Of a stretch of DNA of 64,000 nucleotides, positions 34,386 to 42,618 are shown in pieces (the stretch's first letter is position 1; the number at the start of each line of letters is the position of its first letter). A program made the translations under genes and the position numbers. Source of the stretch: an uncultured Anderseniella sp. (lineage in GTDB: Bacteria; Pseudomonadota; Alphaproteobacteria; Rhizobiales; Aestuariivirgaceae). Below the pieces are notes generated by a model. It saw only the letters and a program-made list of their open reading frames with translations. It did no database searches and was not told the DNA's origin. The stretch spans positions 62,001 to 126,000 of the forward strand of contig CANKYU010000005.1 in assembly GCA_947488295.1 (NCBI GenBank). The letters are read 5' to 3'.

Positions 34386-35413
34386 GAGACAGCTCCTTCG
34401 GCTTTGCGAGCAGCCGCATCAGATCCTTGCGTCAGGAGGCAGCGGCAGACATGGCCTGACTGCGCAGTTGGCAGCAGGTCGATGTTTTTCATCTTGCAGG
34501 CCTCGTGCAGCTGCGGGCAACGGCTGGCGAAATGACATCCCTGCATATGGCCGACCAGCGACGGCACGATGCCGGGAATAGCCCCGAGGCGGGCACCGCG
34601 CTTGGTTTTGCCGGGAATAGGGATGCAGTCCAGCAGACCGCGTGTGTAGGGGTGCTGCGGGGCGTTGAATATCTGATCGGCGGTTCCCGTTTCCACCACC
34701 TGGCCGGCATACATCACCGCAACCCTGTCGGCGATGCGGGCCACAACCCCCAGGTCATGAGTGATCAGGATCATACCCATCCGGAATTCACGTTGCAGGT
34801 CGGCGAGCAAATGCAGGATCTGCGCCTGGATGGTGACGTCCAGCGCCGTGGTAGGCTCATCCGCGATAATCAGATCCGGACCGCACATCAGTGCCATGGC
34901 TATCATGACCCGCTGCCGAAGCCCGCCGGACAATTGGTGCGGATACTGGCCAAGACGACTTGCCGCAGCGGTGATGCCGACCTTTTCCAGCAGGTAGATG
35001 GCGCGCTCGCGCGCTTCATCTGAGGACACCTTGCGATGGCGCTGCAATGCCTCGGCCAACTGGTTGCCGATGGTGTAAGCCGGGTTGAGCGATGTCATCG
35101 GCTCCTGAAAGATCATGCTCATGCGATCACCGCGAATGTCCGACATGGCGCGTTCGCCAATGTGGAACACATTGTCGCCCGACAGTTGCATTTCATCGCA
35201 GGTACGGTTTGCCTTGCTCGGCAACAGATCCATGATGGCCAGCGAGGTCAGCGATTTTCCGCAACCTGACTCACCCACCACGCAAAGGGTTTCACCGCGG
35301 TCCACATGCAGGGACACATCCTGCACCGGGCGCAGCATTCCGCCGGGAACGGGTATCTCGACGTTGAGACGCCTGACTTCTAGAACGCGTTTACTGTCAG
35401 GTTTTTCCGGCAT
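34382..35413 (-). CDS. dppD: Dipeptide/oligopeptide ABC importer ATPase (DppD-like)
   Basis: A 343-residue ATPase. Seen: Walker A GESGCGKSL, signature LSGGLRQRVMIAMAL, Walker B LIIADEPTTALDVT, LITHDLGVVARIAD, and a C-terminal QGCHFASRCP segment typical of DppD/OppD. It starts within the stop of the permease gene (one-base overlap). Together with DppF it powers uptake through DppBC. Confidence 0.9.
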   Translation of the reverse strand: MPEKPDSKRVLEVRRLNVEIPVPGGMLRPVQDVSLHVDRGETLCVVGESGCGKSLTSLAIMDLLPSKANRTCDEMQLSGDNVFHIGERAMSDIRGDRMSMIFQEPMTSLNPAYTIGNQLAEALQRHRKVSSDEARERAIYLLEKVGITAAASRLGQYPHQLSGGLRQRVMIAMALMCGPDLIIADEPTTALDVTIQAQILHLLADLQREFRMGMILITHDLGVVARIADRVAVMYAGQVVETGTADQIFNAPQHPYTRGLLDCIPIPGKTKRGARLGAIPGIVPSLVGHMQGCHFASRCPQLHEACKMKNIDLLPTAQSGHVCRCLLTQGSDAAARKAEGAVS

Positions 35414-36324
35414 CAGTTACGGTTCTCCGGCGCGGTTACATCCCGGATTCCGTCGCCAAGCAGATTGATCGACAGGACCAGTGCAAACAGCGCCAGGCCC
35501 GGAATGGTGATCAGCCAGGGATCGAAAAATATCATGCCCTTGGCTTCAGAAATCATCAGGCCCCAACTGGGTTCGGGCGGTTGCACGCCAAGCCCCAGGA
35601 AGGACAAGGCTGCTTCCAGCAGAATTGCGTGAGCCATTTCAAGTGTCGCAATCACGATCAGATGATTGGTGATGTTGGGCATGACTTCGGTCAGCAGAAT
35701 GCGCGGTGTCGAGCAACCAAGAGCCTGCGCAGACGTCACGAAATCAAGGGCGCGCACCTGCTGCGTCGCACTTCGCATGACCACGGCAAACCGGTCCCAG
35801 ATCAGAAGGCCCAGCACCCATATCACCACCGTCAGGGACGATCCCACGATAGAGACCACGGCAAGAGCAACGAGTACGACCGGCATGGACAGGCGGGTGG
35901 TGATAATGAAATTGACCACCATGTCGACCCGGCCGCCATAATATCCGGCCAACACTCCCAGTGTGGTGCCGATTACACCGGAGATCAGCATGGCGCCGAA
36001 GCCGATGAGCAGCGAAATACGCGCTCCATAAAACAGCCGCGTCATGTAATCGCGGCCAAGATGATCGGTGCCGAGCGGATGGTCCCAGGTCGCCTTGGCG
36101 CTGTCGCTCCAGATCGGCGGGATCAGCTTGCGCGACAGGACCTGGTCGAACGGGTCGCCCGGAGAGATATAGGGTGCCAGCAGGGCCATCAGGAAAATGG
36201 CGATCAGGACAATGGCGCCGATCATGAACCCCCAGTGGCTAAAGACGCGTTTGCGCATCATGGCACCGGGCGAAGGTTCCTGATTTTCCATCGTTGCGGG
36301 GGCTTTTGCGGTGTCTATCGTCAT
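35413..36324 (-). CDS. dppC: Dipeptide ABC importer permease (DppC-like)
   Basis: A 303-residue inner-membrane permease with six predicted helices. Seen: the N-terminal OppC-type segment (RVFSHWGFMIGAIVLIAIF), GTDHLGRDYMTRLFYGAR, and the EAA loop region ALDFVTSAQALGCSTPRIL that docks the ATPases. ATG 36324 lies just after the dppB stop with GGGTGG upstream; the frame is open nine codons further, but that would overlap dppB. Confidence 0.9.
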   Translation of the reverse strand: MTIDTAKAPATMENQEPSPGAMMRKRVFSHWGFMIGAIVLIAIFLMALLAPYISPGDPFDQVLSRKLIPPIWSDSAKATWDHPLGTDHLGRDYMTRLFYGARISLLIGFGAMLISGVIGTTLGVLAGYYGGRVDMVVNFIITTRLSMPVVLVALAVVSIVGSSLTVVIWVLGLLIWDRFAVVMRSATQQVRALDFVTSAQALGCSTPRILLTEVMPNITNHLIVIATLEMAHAILLEAALSFLGLGVQPPEPSWGLMISEAKGMIFFDPWLITIPGLALFALVLSINLLGDGIRDVTAPENRN

Positions 36325-36325
36325 C

Positions 36326-37243
36326 TCATGCCACCCGAATTCGAGGATCAAGGAAGGCGTTCAGCATGTCCGCCAGGAAGGTCAGCAGAATATAGAAGAT
36401 GCTCAGGACCAGTACGATGGCCTGCATCATCGGCAGGTCGGCTCGCTGAATGGATTCCCAGGCGAGATAACCCAGCCCGTTGATGGCGAAGATTGTCTCG
36501 ATCACGATGGAGCCACCGAGCATGAAGCCGAATTGCACCGCTGCCAGTGAGACGACCGGTATGATCGCATTGCGCAAAGCGTGCTTGAACAGCACCGTCA
36601 TCGGACGCAGGCCCTTGGCTCGGGCGGTGCGGATGTAGTCGGATGACAACACTTCCAGCATGCCGGCGCGGGTCAGCCGCATCACTGCGGGTGTAAGGTA
36701 ATAGCCAAGCGCCATTGACGGCATGATGAAGTTTTTCCAGCTGTCGGTCCCGGTGATCGGCAGCAACCTCCATGTTATTCCGAACCACAGGATCAGGGTC
36801 AGTGCAAACCAGAAACTGGGCATGGCCTGGCCGACAACAGCGACACTCAGCGCAGCGCGGTCGAGGATCGAATTGGGCCTGATGGCTGCCACCACGCCCA
36901 GAGGGATGGCCAGCAGCAGGGCGAAGGCAAGCGAACAGGCGCCGAGCAGCATGGTTGTCGGCAGGCGTTCGAAAATTACGCTGGCGACCGGCGCCTTGAG
37001 ATAATTGGAATGGCCGAGATTACCTTGCAATGCCTGCACCAGCCAGCTGCCATATTGAACGATAATCGGCTGGTCGAAGCCATAGACACGGCGGACATTT
37101 TCAATGTCTTCATTGCTGGCGCCTTCGCCGGCCAGCGCCACTGCCGGATCACCGGACAGGTAAATCATCGAAAAGGACAATACGGACACCGTAATGGCAA
37201 CAAGAACCGCCACACCGAGCCGTTTCAATGTGTAATAGAGCAT
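36326..37243 (-). CDS. dppB: Dipeptide ABC importer permease (DppB-like)
   Basis: A 305-residue permease. Seen: N-terminal MLYYTLKRLGVAVLVAITVS, the periplasmic loop with RRVYGFDQPIIVQYG, and the EAA loop SSDYIRTARAKGLRPMTVL. GAAG/AAGGTAGAG precedes ATG 37243, which gives the normal family N terminus, so I prefer it to the longer frame. It lies 102 bases after the binding-protein gene. Confidence 0.9.
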   Translation of the reverse strand: MLYYTLKRLGVAVLVAITVSVLSFSMIYLSGDPAVALAGEGASNEDIENVRRVYGFDQPIIVQYGSWLVQALQGNLGHSNYLKAPVASVIFERLPTTMLLGACSLAFALLLAIPLGVVAAIRPNSILDRAALSVAVVGQAMPSFWFALTLILWFGITWRLLPITGTDSWKNFIMPSMALGYYLTPAVMRLTRAGMLEVLSSDYIRTARAKGLRPMTVLFKHALRNAIIPVVSLAAVQFGFMLGGSIVIETIFAINGLGYLAWESIQRADLPMMQAIVLVLSIFYILLTFLADMLNAFLDPRIRVA

Positions 37244-37345
37244 CTCTACCTTGAAGGTTTGCCCGGTCTGGTTCTGATGTCCCGGAGACTTCCAGAACAC
37301 AGGCCGGGCATAAGTTCGTCTAGACTACACGTTCAACAGCCCGAA

Positions 37346-38884
37346 CTACTTCCACTTGGTTGTGTAGAAGCGCGGGATCTCGTCAGGCGTTGGCGAGAAA
37401 TCGAGATCCTTAGACCATGCGTAATACTTGGCATAGGTGAACATCGGCACCCAGTAGGCTTCTTCGGCAATCCGGATGAACGCCTTCTTGTAGTTTTCGG
37501 TGCGTTCGGCCGGATCGATGGAATTGTCCGCAATGCCCAGATATTCCTTCACCTTGTCGTCCTTGGTGAGATCGTCCGGACCGTGGGTGAAGAAGTTGCT
37601 GACGATCGCCGACACGTCCGGAATCGAATACGACCCCCAGGTCATGTGGTTGACCGGCGTATTGCCCTTGCGCACCACATCGCGCAGGGCACGATACTGC
37701 ATGAAGTTCAACTTGGCCTTGATGCCGACCTTGGCCAGATCACCGATGACCGCTTCGGTAAACTCACGCTCGCGATAGGCGTAGAGGTCAAACTCAAAGC
37801 CGTTCTCAAGACCGGCTTCCTTCAGCAGGGCCTTGGCCTTTTCGGGATCGTAGCTATAGGTTGGAACATCCTGGGCGCAGCCGAACTGGTCCGGATGGCA
37901 GGCAGACGGAATGACAACCGATGCCGGGCCCACAAGGTTCTTGGTGATCGATTCACGGTTGATTGCGTGAGAGAACGCCTGGCGCACCCGCTTGTCCTTG
38001 AAGAACTCCTGGCCGGACTGCCCGAGAACGTCGAAGGCAAGGTAGGACACCCGGAATGTCTTGGCGTTTTCAACCGTAACGGCCGGGCTGTCCGCCATGC
38101 GCTCGGCCTGTTCCTTGGGAACATCCCAGATCCAGTCGAGACCACCTGTAAGCAGTTCGGCAATGGCCGTGTTCATTTCCTTGATGGTACGGAACCGGAT
38201 CTTGCCGATCTGCGGCGTGCCTTTCGGGCTGTCGGCAAAATAGGCGTCGTTCTTTTCCATCAGCACATATTCGCCGGCCTTGATGTCACTTACCTTGTAA
38301 GGGCCCGTGCCGACCGGTTTTGCCGCGGCATAGTCCGGATTGCCGTCAGCTTTTTTGGGCACATTGTCGTAATGGCCGGACGGCATCATGTTGACCGCGT
38401 TGGCCAGATAGGCGAAGGCGGGCGGGAACGGTTTCTTCAGATTGATCCGCACCGAATGCGGTCCGAGCTTTTCAGCATTCTCGATCCAGCTCACATTGCG
38501 ATAGGTCAGAACGCCATTGTCCTTGTTGGACACGTGATTGAGCGTGTAGACAACGTCATCGGCGTCAAAGTCGGTGCCGTCGTGGAACTTCACGTCATCG
38601 CGCAGTTCGAATTCGATGGCCTTGTCGCCGTTCCATTTCCAGCTCTTGGCAAGCAACGGCTTGAATTCGCCGCTCTCGATATCCCGGAACACCAGGCCAT
38701 CCCAGCCCATCTGCCCCATGATGACCAGCATGCGGGTGTTGTTGTAATATGGATCCACAACAGCCACTTCGCGGCTCGAAGCCCAGTTGAGGGTGTCATC
38801 AGACTTGCCGGCTTGGGCATTCTGGGTGATGGCGAGTGATAAGGCTGCAACCCCTAGGGCAAACATCGATTTAGGTAATCTCAT
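37346..38884 (-). CDS. dppA: Peptide ABC importer substrate-binding protein (DppA-like)
   Basis: A 512-residue periplasmic SBP of family 5. Seen: signal peptide (MRLPKSMFALGVAALSLAIT, cleavage near NAQA-GK), the early LNWAS strand, FELRDDVKFHDGTDFDADDV (family signature region), VRQAFSHAINRESI and a C-terminal WVPMFTYAKYYAWSKDL. AGGAG directly precedes ATG 38884. It heads a ten-gene transport-hydrolysis operon. The ligand is probably a short peptide or gamma-glutamyl conjugate, inferred from the enzymes downstream. Confidence 0.9.
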   Translation of the reverse strand: MRLPKSMFALGVAALSLAITQNAQAGKSDDTLNWASSREVAVVDPYYNNTRMLVIMGQMGWDGLVFRDIESGEFKPLLAKSWKWNGDKAIEFELRDDVKFHDGTDFDADDVVYTLNHVSNKDNGVLTYRNVSWIENAEKLGPHSVRINLKKPFPPAFAYLANAVNMMPSGHYDNVPKKADGNPDYAAAKPVGTGPYKVSDIKAGEYVLMEKNDAYFADSPKGTPQIGKIRFRTIKEMNTAIAELLTGGLDWIWDVPKEQAERMADSPAVTVENAKTFRVSYLAFDVLGQSGQEFFKDKRVRQAFSHAINRESITKNLVGPASVVIPSACHPDQFGCAQDVPTYSYDPEKAKALLKEAGLENGFEFDLYAYREREFTEAVIGDLAKVGIKAKLNFMQYRALRDVVRKGNTPVNHMTWGSYSIPDVSAIVSNFFTHGPDDLTKDDKVKEYLGIADNSIDPAERTENYKKAFIRIAEEAYWVPMFTYAKYYAWSKDLDFSPTPDEIPRFYTTKWK

Positions 38885-39003
38885 AGGTACTCCTGGTCCA
38901 CATTTCGCTAGATTGACGTTGTCCTGAGCCCTCATTCTCAAGCCGTGAACAGACGAGTGTCCACAGTTCATTCAGTCAGCGCAAGCCCACAGGGTGGAAA
39001 ATT

Positions 39004-39017
39004 TGAGACCTGTCTCA
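39004..39017. promoter_or_regulatory. Palindrome upstream of the dpp operon
   Basis: TGAGAC-CT-GTCTCA, a perfect 6-2-6 palindrome, 120 bases upstream of dppA in the 241-base divergent region to the EamA gene. Possible operator; no factor assigned. Confidence 0.3.
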
Positions 39018-39125
39018 CCTGTCAGAAAGCTGGCGATCCGTACTTGTGTGGAATCCTGATAGACGCAATGCTGGTGGCCCGGTCTGTCCTGCGCCACCCG
39101 GCGTCTATCCCGAAAGTCTACTGGC

Positions 39126-40064
39126 TTGTTTGACCCAAAGCCGACATCAGTGATGCCCGGCGTCCGCAATGACCCTGTTGCCGGTGCCATCTGGATGCTT
39201 GTTTCATGTGCCTTGCTGGCGGGGGTGGCCGCACTTGGCCGTTACCTGACCAGTGTTGATGTGCATCCGTTCCAGGTTGTGTTCCTGCGGGTGTTGTTCG
39301 CGTTTGTAACCATGCTACCGCTGCTGGCGTTTCGCGGTACGGAGCTGTTTCGCACCGATCAGCCGAAAATCTATATATGGCGTGTGATCAGCGCGACCAT
39401 TGCCATGACCACATGGTTTTCGGCGCTGGCCCTGCTGCCGGTCGGCGAAGTGACCGCGATCAGTTTTTTGACCCCCATTTTTGCGACGATCGGTGCAGCT
39501 CTGTTTCTAAGTGAGGTGGTCAGGGTCAGGCGCTGGATCGCAACCCTGGCCGGTTTTGCCGGGGTGCTGATCATTTTGCGGCCCGGCTTTGAAAGCCTCG
39601 GTGCCGGCGCGCTGCTGGCGATTGTCTCGGCCTTCGCCATGGGCGTGACGTCGATCATTCTGAAACACATGACGGCCAGGGATGATCCCGACAAGATCGT
39701 GTTCATTTCGACCGCGCTGCTGGTTCCGATGACCAGTGTCGCTGCAGTCTTCGTGTGGGATGGTCTGACCGGCCAGCAATGGCTATTGCTGTTTGTGATG
39801 GGGCTTATCGCAACTCTGGGTCATGTTACCCTGGTTCGGGCATTTGCTGCGACCGAGGCTTCAATCGTCGTCGGCTTTGATTTTGCCCGGCTGCCGTTTG
39901 CGGTGCTGTTTGGATATCTGGCACTGGGCGAGCTGATCGATATCTGGACCTGGGTCGGGGCAGGGGTCATTTTCGCGTCGACTGTCTACATTGCCCGGCG
40001 GGAAGCACGATTGAAACGCCAGACAGCCGTTGCCGGGATCGGGTCGCCTGCGGCACGGTCCTAG
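39126..40064 (+). CDS. EamA/DMT-superfamily transporter
   Basis: A 312-residue inner-membrane protein with ten predicted helices in two EamA repeats (about residues 15-145 and 155-295). Seen: FLRVLFAFVTMLPLL, FLTPIFATIGAALFLSEVV (first repeat end) and FDFARLPFAVLFGYLALGE (second repeat). Known: the family exports amino acids or small metabolites. The start may be TTG 39126 or ATG 39153; neither has a strong ribosome site. It is divergent from the dpp operon and convergent with the OmpA-domain gene. Confidence 0.85.
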   Translation: MFDPKPTSVMPGVRNDPVAGAIWMLVSCALLAGVAALGRYLTSVDVHPFQVVFLRVLFAFVTMLPLLAFRGTELFRTDQPKIYIWRVISATIAMTTWFSALALLPVGEVTAISFLTPIFATIGAALFLSEVVRVRRWIATLAGFAGVLIILRPGFESLGAGALLAIVSAFAMGVTSIILKHMTARDDPDKIVFISTALLVPMTSVAAVFVWDGLTGQQWLLLFVMGLIATLGHVTLVRAFAATEASIVVGFDFARLPFAVLFGYLALGELIDIWTWVGAGVIFASTVYIARREARLKRQTAVAGIGSPAARS

Positions 40065-40100
40065 TCCGGCATCAACAATTTGATCTGTGAGTTCAGGCGA

Positions 40101-40122
40101 ACCCCCGGATCGGTCCGGGGGT
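40101..40122. terminator. Convergent hairpin terminator
   Basis: A perfect 9-bp stem ACCCCCGGA/TCCGGGGGT with a TCGG loop, between the EamA gene and the convergent OmpA-domain gene. It is symmetrical enough to serve both. Confidence 0.75.
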
Positions 40123-40142
40123 CCGTTTGCTTGCGAATGAGG

Positions 40143-42167
40143 TCAGTTCCGTTCGGCCAGCAGCGGGGTGATGCGGCGCAAGGTAACCCTGCGGTTTTCG
40201 GCTTCAGCTTCCTGGGTCGGTATCTTCAGGTACGCTTCGCCACGTCCGACGGTGGACAGATTTTCCTCGCCGATCTCGAAATACTCCAACAGCGCCTGTT
40301 TGACTGCGCTGGCCCGTTCGGTTGACAGGGCGAAGTTGGCCGAACCACTGCCCACAGCGTCGGTATGGCCTTCAATCAGAAACACCTCATTGGGGTTGCC
40401 GGCAACAATCCGTTCGATGATTGCGCCGATCCGATCCAGTTTCGGCACTTCCTCGGTCCTCAGGAAACCCTCGCCGAAACCAAACTGAATGGTGTCAACT
40501 TCGATGCCGGGCACAGAATATCTGAGCCGGGGCTGCTCGGCGAAGTCCTGGATGCGGTAGCGCGGCTTCACTTCCACCAGCGGCGGTGAGACCAGCCAGT
40601 CTTCCAGTTCCTCATCATAAGCTTCAGCTGCAGTGATGGTGGGGCGTGATGCGATCAGCACGCCTGCGACCAGGCCCACACCGGCACCGATGGCAATAGC
40701 TTCACCCGTGCTGAGGCCCTTCTTGCGCCGCTTGCGCCTGTCGACCAGGCGCTGACTGAGTTCATCGCGGTCATCTTCAAGCCGCGCCCGGATCTGTTTT
40801 ATCTCGTCGCCGGACAGGTTTTCCAACGTCAGCGCGCGCCGGTTGGCGTCAATGCGCCGCCGCAATGCCCTAACGGTCAGGTCGCTGCCCGGCCGAGTAT
40901 CTCCGATCAGGTCTCCAACCGTCATTTTGCCTGGATTGGCCTCGGGCAGATCATCCTGCTTACCGGTGTCATCGGGATCAAGTGCAGCCTGTTTGGCCTT
41001 ATTCCGCTTGACTGCCACTCGCTGGCGGATCTCGGCAGTGTCTTTAGACAGGCCGGCGCGCAACTGTTCGGTGGATGCCTCAGACAGGCCTTCGGCGGCA
41101 AGGACGCCACGCGTTTGTTTGATGCGTTGCCGCAATTCCTTGTCTTTCAGTTCAGCTGCCGGGCGATCATCTGCGGTGATCTTGGCAGCCTCAGCATCTG
41201 CAGCACCCGCCTGCACGGTCACGCCCGTGGCTGCGGCGATACGGGCATTCAATTCCGCCGTATCTGCTTCGGCCTTGGCTTTCAGTCGGGCTTTCTGTTT
41301 CGGCTTGGCCTTGTCACCGTCTGCCAGGTCCGCTGCGGCCTGGATGCGCTGGCGCAACTCGGTGTCAGTCAGACCGGCTGGCGGACGGTCGTCGCGCAGC
41401 ACTGATTTGACCGTCACTTCCGGCTTGGGGTCTTCGGCGGGTTCAGCTTTCTGCTGTGATGGTTCATCGGACTGCGGCTGTGCAGCGGACTTTTTGGCAG
41501 GATCAGTAGCCTTGGGTGCTGGCGCTGCCTCCTGCTTTGCCGGGTCTGTTTCGGGCGCCGGGGCTGCTTCCTGTTTCGGCGGGTCGGTTTCCGTCTCAGG
41601 TGCGGCTTGTTGTTTTGCAGGTTCGGTCTCTGCTTCCTGTTTGGCAGGTTGCTGGTCGTCGGCCTTCTGCTTCTTTGCCTTCTTGTCTTTCTTGGCAGGT
41701 TTTGCTTTTTCTTCCTTCACCGCTTCCTGTTTTGCAGGATCCGTTTCAGGTGCAGGCGCAGCTTGCTGTTTGGCAGGGTCTGCTTCAGGTGCAGGCGCTG
41801 CTTCCTGTTTTGGAGGGGCTGCTTCCTGACTGGCTGGCTGATCTTCCTCCGTTTTTTCCTTCTTTGCCTTCTTTTTCTTCTTCTTCGCCGGTTTTGCTTT
41901 TTCTTCCTTTACAGTTTCAGGCGCTGCCTCGGCATCAGATCTTTCAGCCTCGGCCTGTGGTGCTGCAGCTTCCTCCTTCACCGGCTCGGGGTCCTGCTTG
42001 GCAGCTTCTGCCTCAGGCGCGGGCGCATCCTGTTTGGTGCCCGCTTCGCTTGCAGGCTGGGCCTGCTCCTGAGCTGGTTCAGTGGTTGTGGACTGTGCCC
42101 AGACCGTCGTCATGGACGACACAGTAATGGCCAGCGCCATCAGGCTGACGGAGTAAGTGTTCTTCAT
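40143..42167 (-). CDS. OmpA-domain protein with long low-complexity and triple-repeat region
   Basis: A 674-residue envelope protein. Layout: signal peptide (residues 1-25, ending TVWAQ), about 220 residues of Pro/Ala/Glu/Lys/Gln low complexity with Lys-rich blocks, three degenerate repeats of about 60 residues (each opening with D-RP-x-x-x-L-x-D/V-x-x-LR-x-RI and closing with an EL-x-x-R pattern), a Gly-zipper hydrophobic helix (GEAIAIGAGVGLVAGVLIAS), and a C-terminal OmpA peptidoglycan-binding domain (IEGHTDAVGS, LSTERASAVKQAL). GAGGAAA precedes ATG 42167. Inference: it ties the outer envelope to the peptidoglycan, with a stretched periplasmic spacer. Confidence 0.85.
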   Translation of the reverse strand: MKNTYSVSLMALAITVSSMTTVWAQSTTTEPAQEQAQPASEAGTKQDAPAPEAEAAKQDPEPVKEEAAAPQAEAERSDAEAAPETVKEEKAKPAKKKKKKAKKEKTEEDQPASQEAAPPKQEAAPAPEADPAKQQAAPAPETDPAKQEAVKEEKAKPAKKDKKAKKQKADDQQPAKQEAETEPAKQQAAPETETDPPKQEAAPAPETDPAKQEAAPAPKATDPAKKSAAQPQSDEPSQQKAEPAEDPKPEVTVKSVLRDDRPPAGLTDTELRQRIQAAADLADGDKAKPKQKARLKAKAEADTAELNARIAAATGVTVQAGAADAEAAKITADDRPAAELKDKELRQRIKQTRGVLAAEGLSEASTEQLRAGLSKDTAEIRQRVAVKRNKAKQAALDPDDTGKQDDLPEANPGKMTVGDLIGDTRPGSDLTVRALRRRIDANRRALTLENLSGDEIKQIRARLEDDRDELSQRLVDRRKRRKKGLSTGEAIAIGAGVGLVAGVLIASRPTITAAEAYDEELEDWLVSPPLVEVKPRYRIQDFAEQPRLRYSVPGIEVDTIQFGFGEGFLRTEEVPKLDRIGAIIERIVAGNPNEVFLIEGHTDAVGSGSANFALSTERASAVKQALLEYFEIGEENLSTVGRGEAYLKIPTQEAEAENRRVTLRRITPLLAERN
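41500..41830. repeat. Degenerate tandem coding repeat in the OmpA-domain gene
   Basis: Repeated units coding for PAPETDPAKQEAA-like stretches (about 13-14 residues each) with interspersed Lys-rich blocks. Units differ at silent and non-silent positions, so this is an old, diverging tandem repeat; copy number could vary between strains. Confidence 0.65.
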
Positions 42168-42541
42168 GATTGTTTCCTCGTTTGGAGGCCCGTAAGCCAC
42201 CTGATGCAAAATCCGGATCCCCCGGTAGTCAAGTCAACGCCCGTGCATGTCAGTTTTGACACCGCATGCAACTGCTTCAAGCTGGGAAGGCATGGAAAAT
42301 CCACTGCGTTGTCTTGCTGGCTCCTCAGTAATTTTGCCCGTCTCTCGTCCTCAGTTGCCTGTGAACTGCGGCGTCAATATGGTTTTGCGGCTGTGATACC
42401 GGGGCCTGCCTGCCGTGGGATGACAGGTATAGTGCCCGCAGGCGATGAAGTCGGAGGGGGTAAAGCTGCCAAAGAACCTGACCCGAAATGCAGCCGCAAC
42501 TGGACGGGTTTATGTGAACCTGTGTTGCTCTTGTCGGTGAT

Positions 42542-42559
42542 GCCGCCTATACAGGCGGC
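42542..42559. other. Hairpin in the serS upstream region
   Basis: A perfect 7-bp stem GCCGCCT/AGGCGGC with an ATAC loop, 59 bases before serS. The 451-base gap 42168-42618 otherwise holds no gene that I can see; it must contain the divergent promoters of the OmpA-domain gene and serS. Confidence 0.35.
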
Positions 42560-42618
42560 CAATGCGCGGGAATGTGTATGCGCATGTTTGATTCACCCCT
42601 TTTAGCAGATAAAAACCG

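Noticed and set aside
37010..38839. A 609-codon open frame on the plus strand opposite dppA/dppB
   Set aside because: It lies antisense to two clear genes in a high-GC genome, where the antisense frame stays open by codon bias; the translation has no recognisable family features and no ribosome site stands out.
40843..41829. A 328-codon Ser/Ala/Cys-rich frame and a 332-codon Leu/Phe-rich frame opposite the OmpA-domain gene
   Set aside because: Both are mirrors of the Pro/Ala/Lys/Glu low-complexity coding repeat. Their odd composition is explained by the sense strand.
41500..41830. Repeated DNA as a possible CRISPR array
   Set aside because: The repeats are in frame, differ from unit to unit and have no unique spacers; they code for the Ala/Pro/Glu linker of the OmpA-domain protein.
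15284..42618. A mobile element carrying the accessory region
   Set aside because: No integrase, transposase, tRNA target or flanking direct repeat could be found by eye, so no mobile element is claimed.
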